From the NCBI RefSeq assembly GCF_026626665.1, contig NZ_JAPNKE010000002.1:10002001-10066000 (forward strand): a stretch of 64,000 nt of DNA, given 5' to 3'. The position numbers were made by a program, and so were the translations under genes. Numbering within the stretch: the first letter of the stretch is position 1; the number at the start of each line of letters is the position of its first letter. Positions 8,742 through 18,469 of the stretch are shown piece by piece. The notes under the pieces were generated by a model. The model ran no database searches and was not told where the DNA came from. It was given only the letters and a program-made list of their open reading frames with translations. This stretch comes from Nannocystis pusilla (lineage in GTDB: Bacteria; Myxococcota_A; Polyangia; Nannocystales; Nannocystaceae).

Positions 8742-8948
8742 GAGCGGCGAGGGCTAACGGCTCGGCTCGCGCGGCTCGTGACGCTGCGGACGCGCCTCGT
8801 CGATGGCGCGTCTCGAGCTGCAGCAGCGCCCCGTGATCTCACCCGCGCCGCAGAGCGCTGACCGATCGAGGGGACATGCTCACGAGAGCATGTCCCTCTG
8901 CGCATGCTTTAAAAACATGCCCGAAGGGACATGCTCCGAGAGACAGCC
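8742..8948. other. Intergenic space between convergent genes
   Basis: After the minisatellite this stretch holds no gene that I can support. Its right half, 8871-8950, is a cluster of the dispersed CATG hairpins, described separately. Confidence 0.6.
8871..8896. terminator. Perfect 11-bp hairpin of the CATG family between convergent genes
   Basis: GGGACATGCTC, loop ACGA, GAGCATGTCCC: every base of the 11-bp arms pairs. Two weaker copies follow to about 8940 (GCATG/CATGC around TTTAAAAA, then CATGCCC-GAA-GGGACATG). It lies before the stop of the minus-strand glpD-like gene at 8949 and could terminate transcription from both sides. Confidence 0.6.
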
Positions 8949-10649
8949 TCAGCAGGGCCCGAGGGTGCGGCCGGTCTCGACGAACATGGCCTCGCGGTAG
9001 CGCTGCAGCTCGGCCTCGATGTCGGCCGCGCTGCCGCCCCGGGCCTCGACGAGGCGGGTGGCGACCTCGCGGGCGACGCTGGCGCCGAGGCCCTCGTCGG
9101 TGAGGGCGAGGGGGATCCGCCTGCGCAGGATGTCCTCGAGGTGGACGGCGCCCTCGTGGGTGATGGCGTGCTCGACCTCCGCCCAGCAGTACGGCAGGTC
9201 GTGGATGATGCGGGCGCCGAGCCGCGGGTCGGACTGGACCTGCCCATAAAGCTGCCGCGCGAGCGGGCCGTGGCGTTGCGCCAGATCGCCCAGGCGCGGG
9301 TCGTGCAGCTCCTCGGCCGAGAGCGGCAGGCCGGCCACCAGCGGGTGGCGGTGGGTCTGGCAGCGGCCGATCCCGGCCGGGAGTTGGCCGCGTTGCCGCA
9401 AGCGGCGGACCACGCGGTCGACGGTCTCCTCGGCCATCGAGCGGTAGGTGGTCAGTTTGCCGCCGACCACGGCGATTACCCCCTCCGCGGTCTCGAGGAT
9501 CCGGTGGGTGCGGGAGATCTCGGCCGTCGGGTCGCCGGACGCGGCATGCTCGTCGCGCACCAGCGGCCGCACGCCGGCCCAGGCGCTGACGATGCGGCTC
9601 TGGCCGAGGACCGCGCGCGGCAAGACCTTGCCGATCAGGGCGAACAGCTCGTCGGTGTCGGCCGCGGTGACGCCGGCGGCGGCCGGGTCGCCCTCGTAGG
9701 CGGTGTCGGTCGTGCCGAGGTAGGTCCGCGGACCCCAGGGCACGACGAACAAGATCCGGCGCTCCTTCTGCGCCTGGACGACGAGGGGCTGGCGGATCGG
9801 GATGTCGGCCGAGCGCAGGACGAGGTGGATGCCGCGCGACAGGGCGAGCAAGTGGGCGCCGGCGACGCCGAGCAGTCGCTCCGACGTCCACGGCCCGGCG
9901 GCGACGACGACGCTGCGCGCGCGCACGCGGAGGCCGCCGTCGAGCTCGACGACCTGGGCTTCGCCCTCGCGGCGGATCGCCACCACCGGCGCGTAGGTGA
10001 GGACCTGCGCGCCGTGGCGGCGGGCGTCCTGCAGCGTGGCGAGGGTGAGGCGGGCGTCGTCGGTGACCGCGTCCTCGTAGGTGACCGCGCCGCGGAGCCC
10101 TTCTTCGCGGAGCAGCGGCTCGAGCGCGCGGGCGGCGGCGGGGCGCAGCACGCGGTGGCCGTGGCTGCGGTAGAGGCTGAGGGCGTCGTAGAGCGACAGG
10201 CCGATCCGCAGTTTCCACAGCGGCAGGCGGTCGCCGCGGTAGGCCGGGAACAGGAAGCGCGCCGGTTGGACGATGTGGCCGGCGATCTTGTAGAGCAGCC
10301 GCCGCTCGCGCAGCGCCTCGTAGACGAGGCCGAGCTCACCTTGCTCGAGGTAGCGGACGCCGCCGTGGATCAGTCGGCTCGAGCGCGAGGAGGTCCCGAA
10401 GGCCAGGTCACGCGCCTCGACGACGAGGACCTTGAGGCCGCGGAGGGCGGCGTCGCGGGCGACCCCGGCGCCGGCGATCCCGGCCCCCACGACCACGAGG
10501 TCCCACGCGGGCTCGGCTCGGGCGCGCCCATCGGCGTCGGCTCGCCGCAAGCGGTCCCGAAGCGAGCGGATCTCGGCCGGGCCCCACGGCGGGGGCGACT
10601 CTTGTACGGGCAGGATATCGGCGCGATGGTTGCGCCGCACGGCGGGCAT
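8949..10649 (-). CDS. glpD: Glycerol-3-phosphate dehydrogenase (FAD-dependent)
   Basis: 566 residues from ATG 10649; an upstream TTG at 10667 would add six. The enzyme oxidises sn-glycerol 3-phosphate to dihydroxyacetone phosphate and passes electrons to quinone at the inner membrane. The FAD-binding motif VVGAGIAGAG, the SSRSSRLIHGGVRYLEQ stretch (GlpD family signature) and GGKLTTYRSMAEE near residue 410 are all present. The C-terminal DAO_C-like helical domain is complete. It is divergent from the FHA gene with only 44 bp between the two start codons. No glpF or glpK is nearby. Confidence 0.92.
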   Translation of the reverse strand: MPAVRRNHRADILPVQESPPPWGPAEIRSLRDRLRRADADGRARAEPAWDLVVVGAGIAGAGVARDAALRGLKVLVVEARDLAFGTSSRSSRLIHGGVRYLEQGELGLVYEALRERRLLYKIAGHIVQPARFLFPAYRGDRLPLWKLRIGLSLYDALSLYRSHGHRVLRPAAARALEPLLREEGLRGAVTYEDAVTDDARLTLATLQDARRHGAQVLTYAPVVAIRREGEAQVVELDGGLRVRARSVVVAAGPWTSERLLGVAGAHLLALSRGIHLVLRSADIPIRQPLVVQAQKERRILFVVPWGPRTYLGTTDTAYEGDPAAAGVTAADTDELFALIGKVLPRAVLGQSRIVSAWAGVRPLVRDEHAASGDPTAEISRTHRILETAEGVIAVVGGKLTTYRSMAEETVDRVVRRLRQRGQLPAGIGRCQTHRHPLVAGLPLSAEELHDPRLGDLAQRHGPLARQLYGQVQSDPRLGARIIHDLPYCWAEVEHAITHEGAVHLEDILRRRIPLALTDEGLGASVAREVATRLVEARGGSAADIEAELQRYREAMFVETGRTLGPC

Positions 10650-10693
10650 TTGTGACACTCTGCCCAAGCCTACCGCGACCCCCGGAGACCTCG

Positions 10694-12322
10694 ATGGCCT
10701 CGTACACGCTCCACATCCAGTACGTCGACCGCCCAGCGGAGACCCGGACGATCTCCCAGCCCAAAGTCCTCATCGGCCGAGACGCCGGTGACATCGTCCT
10801 CCACGACAGCCAGGTCTCGGGCCGCCACGCGGAGATCCTCTGGGACGGAGCGACCCTCCGCTTTACCGACCTCGGCTCCACCAACGGCAGCTTCCTACTC
10901 CAGGGCCAGCGCGTCGCCAACCTCGAGCTCACCCCGGGCATCGCCCTCCGCGTCGGCAACTCGCTCATCACCGTGCAGAGCATCGACGGGCTCGGCTCGA
11001 GCGGCGCCGGCAAGGGTCGCACCGTGATCGCCGCGCCGGGCATGGTCCCCGGTTTCCCCGCGCCGATGAAGCCGGCGGCGGCGCGCCCGCCGGGCCCGGT
11101 GATGCCGGCCCCGCCTGCGCCCTTCGGCGCGCCCCAGCCGGGGAATTTCGCCTTCGCGCCGACCGCGCAACACCAGGGGCCGCTGCTCCGGCCCGCGCCG
11201 GGGGGTCCTGCCCCGGGCGCGCCGGGTGGCTTCGCCGCCGCGCCGCCGCAGCCCGCGCCGTTCCCCGGCGGTGGGCCGGCGCCGTTCCCCGCGCCGACGC
11301 CGCCGAGCGGGTTTGCGGCCCAGCCGCCCGGCAGTTTCCAGCCTCAGCCGGCGACCGGCGGGTTCCAGCCGCAGCCGGCGACCGGCGGGTTCCAGCCGCA
11401 GCCGGGCGCCTTCGGGTCCCCGCCGCAGTCCGCGATCGCCACCCCGCCGCCGCAGGCCGTGCCGACGCCGATCTCCCAGCCCATGGCCGCGCCGCCGATG
11501 CCTGCGGGGCCGCCGGTGCTGGTGCCCGAGTCCGCGGTGCTCGACACCCCGCCGGCCGGCGAGCCCGCGGCCGCGTCCGTCGGTCCCGTGGGCGGCGATC
11601 TCGTCTCGCAGGTCAAGTTCATCCTCGGCGAGGGCTGGAAGGTGTTCCAGCCGGTGGCCGCCCCCGCGGTCGCGACCGTCGGCGCGGTGCTGATCCCGAT
11701 CGGCCTGCTCGCGCAGCTCGGCCTCTTGATCCTCCCGCTCAGCATCGCCGCCTTGCTGGCGACCTTGCTGTCGCTGGTGCAGCTCGCGGCGATGGTCATC
11801 CTCATGCCCGCGCTCGGCCGCTTCATGCTGAGCAGCTACCTCGGCCAGCCGATCTCGATCCAGGCGGCCGTGCAGGAGACGATCGCCAAGGTCGCCGACG
11901 TCGCCGTCAACTGCTTCGTCCCCGGCATCGTGCTCGGCGTGTTCGCGGCGCCGATTTACTACGTCGAGGACAAGAAGCTCGTCCCGGTGATCAAGCGCAA
12001 CTTCGAACTGCTCAAGAAGGAGCTGGTGCCGATCCTCGCCGCGGTGTTCGGCGCCGTCCTGGCCGTCTTCATCGCCATGGTGATCGTCGGCCTGATCCTC
12101 GGCTTCTTGCCGCTCGGCGGGATCTTGAACAGCATCTTCGTCAACGGCGTGACCGCATTCCTGTTCGCGTTCTTCTCGGCGCTGAGCGTGTGGCTGTACT
12201 TCTGGGTCCGGCGCAAGCACGAGGGCGGCGACCCCGAGAGCGAGGCGCGCGCGCCTCGGTGCGGCCGCGGGCGTCCTCCCGAGCGCGTGAGCCTGCGCGT
12301 CGCCGGCGTGACGGCGAGCTGA
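10694..12322 (+). CDS. FHA-domain protein with Pro-rich linker and C-terminal membrane helices
   Basis: 542 residues. The N-terminal FHA domain (about residues 20-95) shows the phosphothreonine-binding pattern IGRD, SGRHAEI and STNGSFL. A 200-residue Pro/Ala/Gly/Gln linker follows, including three copies of the nine-residue unit GGFQPQPAT (27-bp DNA repeats around 11330-11405). The C-terminus has about four to six hydrophobic helices in a pattern resembling DUF4013-type membrane proteins. It probably links Ser/Thr phosphorylation to a membrane process; kinases of this kind are abundant in myxobacteria, with one encoded at 32-36 kb. The target is unknown. Confidence 0.75.
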   Translation: MASYTLHIQYVDRPAETRTISQPKVLIGRDAGDIVLHDSQVSGRHAEILWDGATLRFTDLGSTNGSFLLQGQRVANLELTPGIALRVGNSLITVQSIDGLGSSGAGKGRTVIAAPGMVPGFPAPMKPAAARPPGPVMPAPPAPFGAPQPGNFAFAPTAQHQGPLLRPAPGGPAPGAPGGFAAAPPQPAPFPGGGPAPFPAPTPPSGFAAQPPGSFQPQPATGGFQPQPATGGFQPQPGAFGSPPQSAIATPPPQAVPTPISQPMAAPPMPAGPPVLVPESAVLDTPPAGEPAAASVGPVGGDLVSQVKFILGEGWKVFQPVAAPAVATVGAVLIPIGLLAQLGLLILPLSIAALLATLLSLVQLAAMVILMPALGRFMLSSYLGQPISIQAAVQETIAKVADVAVNCFVPGIVLGVFAAPIYYVEDKKLVPVIKRNFELLKKELVPILAAVFGAVLAVFIAMVIVGLILGFLPLGGILNSIFVNGVTAFLFAFFSALSVWLYFWVRRKHEGGDPESEARAPRCGRGRPPERVSLRVAGVTAS

Positions 12323-12355
12323 AGTGGCACCTGGCCTTTCCGCCAGGTGCCACTT
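12321..12355 (+). terminator. Strong hairpin overlapping the FHA gene stop codon
   Basis: GAAGTGGCACCTGGC, loop CTTTCC, GCCAGGTGCCACTTC make a perfect 15-bp stem. It begins inside the TGA stop at 12320-12322. No U-run follows. It separates the FHA gene from the E1 gene. Confidence 0.7.
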
Positions 12356-12497
12356 CGTCTTCGCGCCCGCGTTCGTTCGCCGCGCGTGACGCATGCGCCA
12401 CGTCACGCGGTTCGTTCGCGCCCGCTGCGCTGCGACTTGGCGCTCGTCTGCGGTCGGTTTACCCCAGCGCCGATCTCGCCTAGGCTTTGCCTCGCGC

Positions 12498-14794
12498 ATG
12501 GACATGCCGACGCCCAGCAAGACCCTCCGCTTCGATCTCCGCGACCTGCCGCGGTTCCCGAGCCTGACCCCGAGCTGCTGCGGCTGGCCTATCAGGAGAT
12601 GCTGCTCGCCCGCTGTCACGTCGAGCGGGTGGTCCAGGAGTGCGCCAAGGGCACCATCAAGTTCGCCATCTGGGGCTCGGGCGAGGAGCTGCACGGGGCG
12701 GCGGAGGCGCTGGCGTTCGCCGAGGTCGTCAACCCGGAGGCGTTCGGCATCTGCGCCCACTACCGCTCGGCTGGTCTTTTGGCCATGTGGTCGCGGCTGC
12801 GCGGCTACCCTGACTTCCACCTCGACCACATGCGCCAGCAGCTGTGCAAGTCGACCGACCCGTGGACGGGCGGGCGGCTGATGACGGCGCACTTCAACGA
12901 CCTGCGCTTCAACACCTTGCCGGTGCAGAGCGCGCTCGGCATGCAGTTCGGCAAGGCCGTCGGCTACGCCCAGGGCCTGCGGCGCAAGGGCCACGACGAC
13001 GGCCTCGTGGTCGCGGTCGTCGGCGACGGCACCACCGCCGAGAGCGACATGCACGAGGGCATGACGGGCGCCTCGATCTTGCGCTTGCCGGTCCTGCTGA
13101 CGGTCACCGACAACAACGTCGCCATCAGCGTGCGGCCTGAGGACGGCCGCGGGATCCGCAGCTTCGAGCACTACGCTGCCGCCTTCGGCTTCGCCTACTT
13201 CGAGTGCGACGGCAACGACTTCCTCGGCTGCTACGAGACCGCCCGCGCGGCCGCGGAGTACTGCAAGGAGCAGCAGGCGCCGGCGCTGATGTGGGTCAAG
13301 AACCTGTCGCGCCTCAACAACCACAGCTCGGCCGCCGACTTCACGTTCGAGTTCGACAGCTACGACCCGCTGATCGACTTCGGCGAGGCGCTGGTGCAGG
13401 CGGGCGTGCTGGCTCCGCACGAGGTCTTGCGCCGCAACGCGGTCACCGAGGGCAAGGACTACTTCCGCCGCCACGACTGGGGCACCCTGGCCAAGGCGGC
13501 CGACGACTACGTGGTCGAGACGATGGCGATCTGCGCCACCGAGCCGGAGCCGAGCTACGAGTCTGTCCTTACGGACATCCGCGCCCCGTTCCCGGCGGTC
13601 GAGGAGGCGCCGCCGGAGAACCGGCCGACCGCGATCTCGATCAACGGCGCGATCCGCTCGGCGCTGCAGGCGATCCTCAAGGCCAACCCGATGTCGTGGG
13701 TGTACGGCCAGGACGTCGGCAAGAAGGGCGGCGTCATGGTGGCCACCAAGGGCCTCTACGAGCGCTTCCCCGACCAGGTCCGCGACGCGCCGATCAACGA
13801 GCCGCTGATCCTCGGCACCGCGTTCGGGTTCGCCCTGCACAAGGGCGCCACCGCGATCCCGGAGATCCAGTTCTCCGACTACTCGCTCAACACGCTGCAC
13901 TGGCTGGTGCTGCTCGGCAACCAGCGCTGGCAGTCGGCGGGCACGGTCGACGTCAACGTCATCTTGCGCCTGCCGGTCGAGCCGCTGCACGGCGGGTCGG
14001 TCTACCACTCGATGTGCATGGAGGGCTTCTACGCCTCGATCCCGGGCATCACGATCGTCGCGCCGACGACCTCGCGGGACATGTACGGCCTGCTTCGCAG
14101 CGCGGCCGAGTACCCGGGGCCGGTGCTGGTGTTCGAGTCGAAGGGCCTCTACCGCATGACGCTGGGCGACGCGTTCCCCGGCGAGCCGACCGACCCCAAG
14201 GAGATCGCGGCGCTCAAGCGCAGCATCGGCTTCGGCGGCCACATCCCCGACCTGCCCGACGACTTCCGCGTGCCGCTCGGCAAGGCCGCGCTGCGCCGCC
14301 CGGGCAAGGACATCACCGTGGTCACCTGGGGCCGCTGCACCCTGTTCTGCAACGAGGCGGTGCAGAAGCTCGCGGCCGAGGGCGTCGACGTCGAGCTGCT
14401 CGACCTGCGCACCATCGTGCCCTACGACAGCGAGGCCGTGCTGGCCAGCGTGCGCAAGACCGGCCGCCTGCTGGTCGTCCACGAGGACCGCGTGTTCGCC
14501 AGCCTGGGCCGCGAGATCCAGGGCGCGGTGCAGGAGGCGATGGCCGGCGAGAACGTGATCACCCGCGTGCTCGGCCAGGACCCCAGCCCCGGCATCCCGT
14601 CGCCGATCGAGATCGAGGAGCAGATCGTGGTCAGCCCCGAGAAGGTCCACGCGGCTGTCCTCGAGGTCATGTCGATCCGCCGGGCCAAGCCGGCCGCCGA
14701 CGCGGCCGCGCCCGCCCGGCCGGCGCGCGGCAGCGCCGACGTGTTCGCGCGCCCGCAGATCTTGTGGACGCCGAGCCGTAACTCGGTCACCTGA
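12498..14794 (+). CDS. Fused alpha/beta E1 component of a 2-oxo acid dehydrogenase, frameshifted near its start
   Basis: About 765 residues. The first half carries the thiamine diphosphate motif (GDGTTAESDMHEG to TDNN) of E1 alpha; the second half (from about residue 380) is a transketolase-like E1 beta with the C-terminal domain. Together they decarboxylate a 2-oxo acid and load the acyl group onto E2 lipoyl. The fusion resembles branched-chain/pyruvate E1 proteins of Bacteroidetes and Myxococcota. The start MDMPTPSKTLRFDLRDLPRF is in another frame from PEPDPELLRLAYQEMLLAR. One C missing from the CCC run near 12561 would join them. No E2 or E3 gene is adjacent. The stop overlaps the next start (TGATG). 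Confidence 0.85.
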
Positions 14795-15648
14795 TGCACG
14801 AAGCGGCGGTCCTCGACGAGCTCAAGGTCGGCGGTCTCACCCTGCGCGGGATCACCCGCGGCGGGATCGAGACCTGTCTCATGGTACCTGAACTCGGGGT
14901 CATGTTCGACGTCGGCATGTGCCCGCCCGGCGCGCTCAAGTACGACACGATCCTGGTCTCGCACGGGCACGCCGACCACCTCGGCGGCGTCGGCTACCTG
15001 GTGTCGCAGCGCCAGCTGATGCGCGCCCCGCCGCCGGCGATCCACGTGCCACAGGAGGTCCACGCGCCGCTGACGGCGATCCTCCGCGGCTGGGCGGAGA
15101 TCGAAGGCTTCGACCTGCAGTGGCAGCTGCACGGGCACGCGCCCGGCGACCGCTTCCCGCTCGGCGGCGGGCTCTCCCGCGGGTGCGCGGCGCACTGCCT
15201 GCGCACGACCCACCGGGTGCCGTCGCTCGGGTGGATCGTCGAGCGCACCACCAGCCGCCTGAAGCCGGAGTACGTCGGCCTGCCGGGGCCGGAGATCGCG
15301 GCGCTGCGCAGGAGCGGCGTCGACGTGCTCGACGCCCACACCGAGCCGCTGATCTGCGTCACCGGCGACACCCAGATCGAGTTCTTCCAGCAGCACGAGC
15401 TGGTGCGCCGCTGCCGGGTGCTGGTCCACGAGGTCACGAGCTGGACCGACGAGCGCGACGTGGCGCAGACGCGCCGGTGGGGCCACACCCACCTCGACGA
15501 GCTGGTCGCCGAGTCGGAGCGGTTCACCGGCGAGGCGCTGGTGTTGGTCCACCGCAGCATGCGCCACAGCCGGTCCGAGGCCGAGCGGCTGGCGCGCGAG
15601 CGCTTCCCCGCGGGCGTGCGCGACCGCGTGCACGTGTTCGGCAACTGA
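14794..15648 (+). CDS. MBL-fold metallohydrolase, RNase Z-like
   Basis: 284 residues. The metal-binding motif SHGHADH is at residues 56-62, with a further Asp in CVTGDTQ (about residue 190) and a late His in WGHTHLDEL. This layout fits the RNase Z/ElaC-like branch of the metallo-beta-lactamase fold. It is shorter than classical tRNase Z and lacks an obvious flexible arm, so a general phosphodiesterase role is as likely as tRNA 3' processing. It overlaps the E1 gene by one base, so is translationally coupled to it. Confidence 0.75.
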   Translation: MHEAAVLDELKVGGLTLRGITRGGIETCLMVPELGVMFDVGMCPPGALKYDTILVSHGHADHLGGVGYLVSQRQLMRAPPPAIHVPQEVHAPLTAILRGWAEIEGFDLQWQLHGHAPGDRFPLGGGLSRGCAAHCLRTTHRVPSLGWIVERTTSRLKPEYVGLPGPEIAALRRSGVDVLDAHTEPLICVTGDTQIEFFQQHELVRRCRVLVHEVTSWTDERDVAQTRRWGHTHLDELVAESERFTGEALVLVHRSMRHSRSEAERLARERFPAGVRDRVHVFGN

Positions 15649-15672
15649 ATCCAGGGACAGGGAGCAAGGGAC

Positions 15673-16959
15673 ATGGCCGAAGGGACACATGATGACGGCG
15701 CCGCCGACGTCCTGATCCTCGGGGCCAGCTTCGCGGGCATCGAGCTGGTCCACCAGCTGCGCCGCAGCGCGCGCGGGCGGGGCCTGAAGATCACCGTGGT
15801 CGACCGCCAGGCCGAGCACCCGTACATCCCGCTGGTGCAGGAGCGGCTGGTCGGGCGGCTCGACCCGGCGAATTCGGTGCTGCCGACGCGGCGCTCCGTC
15901 GAGCAGAAGGCGGCCGCGCGCTACGTGGTCGGCGACGTCGTCGAGCTCGACCCCGACCGCAAGGAGGTCGTGCTGGCCTCGGGCGAGCGGCTGCGCGGGC
16001 GCTTCATCGTCGTCGCGCTCGGCTCGGTGCTGGCGCCGCCGGCCGGCATCGAGGGCGCGGAGCGGTTCGTCGACTACAAGTTCGAGGGCGAGTTCGCCAG
16101 CGCGGCCCAGCGGCTGGCGGCCCTGCTGGGTCCGGGCGGCGAGGTCTCGCGGCGGGTGAGCAGCGGTGACGGCCCCTACCGCGAGGGCGAGGCCAGCGGC
16201 CCGGCCGGCGAGCGCCCGACGATCGTCGTCGCGGGTGGCGGGATCTCCGGCGTCGAGCTCGCCGGCGACCTCGCCCGCCTCGCGCGCGTCAGGCCGGCCG
16301 GCTGGCGCGCGCCCAAGGTCGTCCTGATCCACTCGGGTCCGCGCCTGCTGCCGCACCTGTGCGAGCGCGCCGGTCGCAAGGCCGAGCAGCACCTGCAGGC
16401 CCAGGGCGTCGAGCTGCGGCTGAACACCCGGCTGACGCGCCTGGCCGCCGGGACAGCCGCGGTGCGCCCGGCCGGGCCCGGCGGGGACGCGGTGGATGTC
16501 CCTTGCGACATGGCCTTTTGGTCCGGTGGCGTGCGGCCGGCCCCCGTGCTCGCCAGGCTGCCGCTGCCGCGCACCGCCGCCGGCTGGCTGGCGGTGGGGC
16601 CGACCCTGCAGTGCTTCGCCACGCCGAAGCCGACCCGGCCGGACATCTTCGCCATCGGCGACGCGGCGCGGGTGCAGAGCGCCGCCGGCGAGTGGCCGAC
16701 GATGCAGCGGGCGATCGAGTGCCTGTGGCAGGCGTGGCTGACGGCGGACAACCTGACGCGGCTGGCCCGCGAGGCGCCCGAATACCCGCACGGGGTGCCG
16801 CCGCTGCGCCCGCACACGCTGCGCGAGGATTTTCCCCACGGGGTCAGCATCGGCGACGAGTCGCTGGTCGTGTACGGCCGGCTGGTGGTCGACTTCGCGG
16901 CGGTGAACATCTGGTTCCGCCGGTTCTTGATGCGCCAGTACATCCGCCGCTACAGCTGA
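15673..16959 (+). CDS. NAD(P)/FAD oxidoreductase, NDH-2-like
   Basis: 428 residues. There are two Rossmann motifs: LILGASFAGIELV for FAD near the N-terminus and VVAGGGISGVELAG for NAD(P)H near residue 180. FAIGDAAR near residue 330 is the second FAD contact, and GE-TMQRA follows as in type II NADH dehydrogenases. The C-terminal amphipathic stretch (VNIWFRRFLMRQYIRRYS) could attach it to the inner membrane as in NDH-2. The start codon and first residues (MAEGTH) lie inside a copy of the dispersed hairpin (15665-15690), so the natural start may have been altered. Electron transfer from NADH to quinone is the likely role. Confidence 0.8.
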   Translation: MAEGTHDDGAADVLILGASFAGIELVHQLRRSARGRGLKITVVDRQAEHPYIPLVQERLVGRLDPANSVLPTRRSVEQKAAARYVVGDVVELDPDRKEVVLASGERLRGRFIVVALGSVLAPPAGIEGAERFVDYKFEGEFASAAQRLAALLGPGGEVSRRVSSGDGPYREGEASGPAGERPTIVVAGGGISGVELAGDLARLARVRPAGWRAPKVVLIHSGPRLLPHLCERAGRKAEQHLQAQGVELRLNTRLTRLAAGTAAVRPAGPGGDAVDVPCDMAFWSGGVRPAPVLARLPLPRTAAGWLAVGPTLQCFATPKPTRPDIFAIGDAARVQSAAGEWPTMQRAIECLWQAWLTADNLTRLAREAPEYPHGVPPLRPHTLREDFPHGVSIGDESLVVYGRLVVDFAAVNIWFRRFLMRQYIRRYS

Positions 16960-16970
16960 GCGGCGTTGCG

Positions 16971-17004
16971 ACATGCTCTTCGGGGCATGTTTGAAGGAAC
17001 ATGT
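16971..17004. repeat. CATG-family hairpin pair
   Basis: ACATGCTC-TTCG-GGGCATGT (16971-16990) forms an 8-bp stem with a TTCG loop. A second stem CATGTT/AACATG follows to 17004. It begins 12 bases after the stop of the NDH-2-like gene. Confidence 0.75.
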
Positions 17005-17074
17005 GGCCACGACGGGGGAGCGGCCGATCCGCGTCCGATGCGGAACGTGGAGGTTCGGTGGTACGGTCGCCGGG

Positions 17075-17891
17075 ATGGGAGGAGCGCCCGGGAGCCCGAA
17101 GATCCGCGCGGCGGCCGGCTGGCTGAGCCTCGCGCTGGCGTGCGCGCGCGCGGGCGAGCCTGCGCGCACCGAGGCGCCGCCGACCGAGGGCGAGCCCGCG
17201 CGCACCGAGGCGCCGCGGGAGGGGAAGAAGCAGGTCGTCGAGCCGGTCGGCGTCGACCCGTCGCTGCTCGTCAGCGCCGAGCTCGCGCCGGGCGACGTCG
17301 AGGCGAAGTGCCACGCGCCGTCCTACCTCGCGCGTTGCCTGCAGGCGCGCGCACCCGCGGGTGCGCTTCGACTGGACCCTCGTGTTCGACGAGTCCTGGA
17401 CGGACGAGCGCGGCGATCGGGTCGAGTACACCGAGGCCGAGAAGCTGGCGCGGCGGCAGCGGGTGATGGAGCGCCTGCAGGCCGACGGGGCGCGGGAGAT
17501 CCACACCTACTCCTCGCTGGGGAGCGTGCTGGTGGTGGCGACCCATCCGCAAGTGCGCGGGGCGATGGCGCTGCCGGAGGTCTTCAGGGTCTCGGTGAGC
17601 TGCGCCGACGACGACCGCGAGTTCTGCGACTGCGGGCGCCTGCGGGTCGAACAGTGCCGGGCCCACGCGTTCTGCGGCGAGGTCTTCGGCTATCCGAACT
17701 GCCGTGAGCCTCTGACCCTCGCGGGCTGCACGCGCGCCGAGGTGTGCACCGACTCGATGGGCCGCGCCCGCGACCCGCGCGGCGTGATGTGGCAGTTCCG
17801 CAGCGGCTGCTACCCCGACCAGCCGGGCTGGAAGCCGCTCGGCTCGGCGATCGACATGGTCACGGGCGAGCCGCGGTGCCCGGGCGGCTGA
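17075..17891 (+). CDS. Cys-rich putative lipoprotein, frameshifted
   Basis: About 271 residues if repaired. ATG 17075 starts a signal peptide ending in WLSLALACARAGEP (lipobox LALAC), then a linker with duplicated ARTEAP units. The frame holds until LARCLQAR near 17352, then sense resumes one base later as HPRVRFDWTLVFDESW and runs to TGA at 17889-17891. One extra base near 17350 explains the break. The C-terminal half has about eleven Cys (CADDD, CDCGR, CRAHAFCGEVF, CTRAEVC) suggesting a disulfide-rich surface domain. Function not recognised. Confidence 0.6.
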
Positions 17892-18469
17892 GCGCGTCGC
17901 CGCGGGACATGTCTGGTTGAACATGCTCTCAAGGACATGTTGACGCGGACCACACCTCCTCGAACACGAGTGGGGCGCGTAGGGACGGTAGGGGTCGTCA
18001 CGGACGAGAAGGTGCCTGGCGAACGGGGCGGCGAGGTGACGCAGCGGGGGAGCCGCGACGACGGCCCTTACCGAGGCGAGGTCAGGCGTTCGCACAGGCG
18101 CGGCAGCAGACGCGGGCCCGAGCGGGTCAGGGCGGCCAGGTCGAGGCGACGACGCTCCGCGTGATATGGCCCTCGCGACATGTCTTAAAAGACGGTAGAG
18201 ATGGAGGTCGGCGCCGTCGGCCGCGGCCGCGCACGGCGGTTCGCAGCCTCTTCCGGCGAATCTACGCAAAACTGTGATTTCGTGGCGTCGAGACCTCGCG
18301 GGCGCTGGTAAACGCAAAAGAGAGCAGAAGGCGCGGCGTGAACGACGAAAGCGGTGTCGCCCGGAGGCCGCGGCGCGTCGCCACGATCCGGCGTTCAACC
18401 GGGTTTTACGGCGGTTTCGTGAGCGTTGCACGATTGCTCGCGATCGGGGGCGCCGCTAGACGTGGCCAC
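17892..18469. other. Gene-poor stretch with hairpins and a degraded tldE fragment
   Basis: This 578-bp stretch has no intact gene. It holds CATG-family hairpins at 17903-17941 and 18176-18193, and a decayed copy of the end of a tldE/pmbA gene at about 17951-18041. Between 18060 and 18180 the minus strand briefly reads like protein (LDLAALTRSGPRLLPRLCER), but no start or full frame exists. Confidence 0.6.
17951..18041 (-). pseudogene. Decayed fragment matching the end of the nearby tldE gene
   Basis: Blocks such as CTCCTCGAACACGAG, GGTAGGGGTCGTC and CGGGGCGGCGAGG line up in order with 19945-20053, the 3' end of the minus-strand tldE-like gene, but with several gaps. The fragment therefore derives from a second tldE-like copy on the minus strand. 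Alignment was by eye; percent identity was not computed. Confidence 0.55.

Noticed and set aside
10895..14650. Long minus-strand open frame opposite the FHA and E1 genes
   Set aside because: The plus-strand frames have clear domains; the minus-strand product is compositionally a mirror of their codons.
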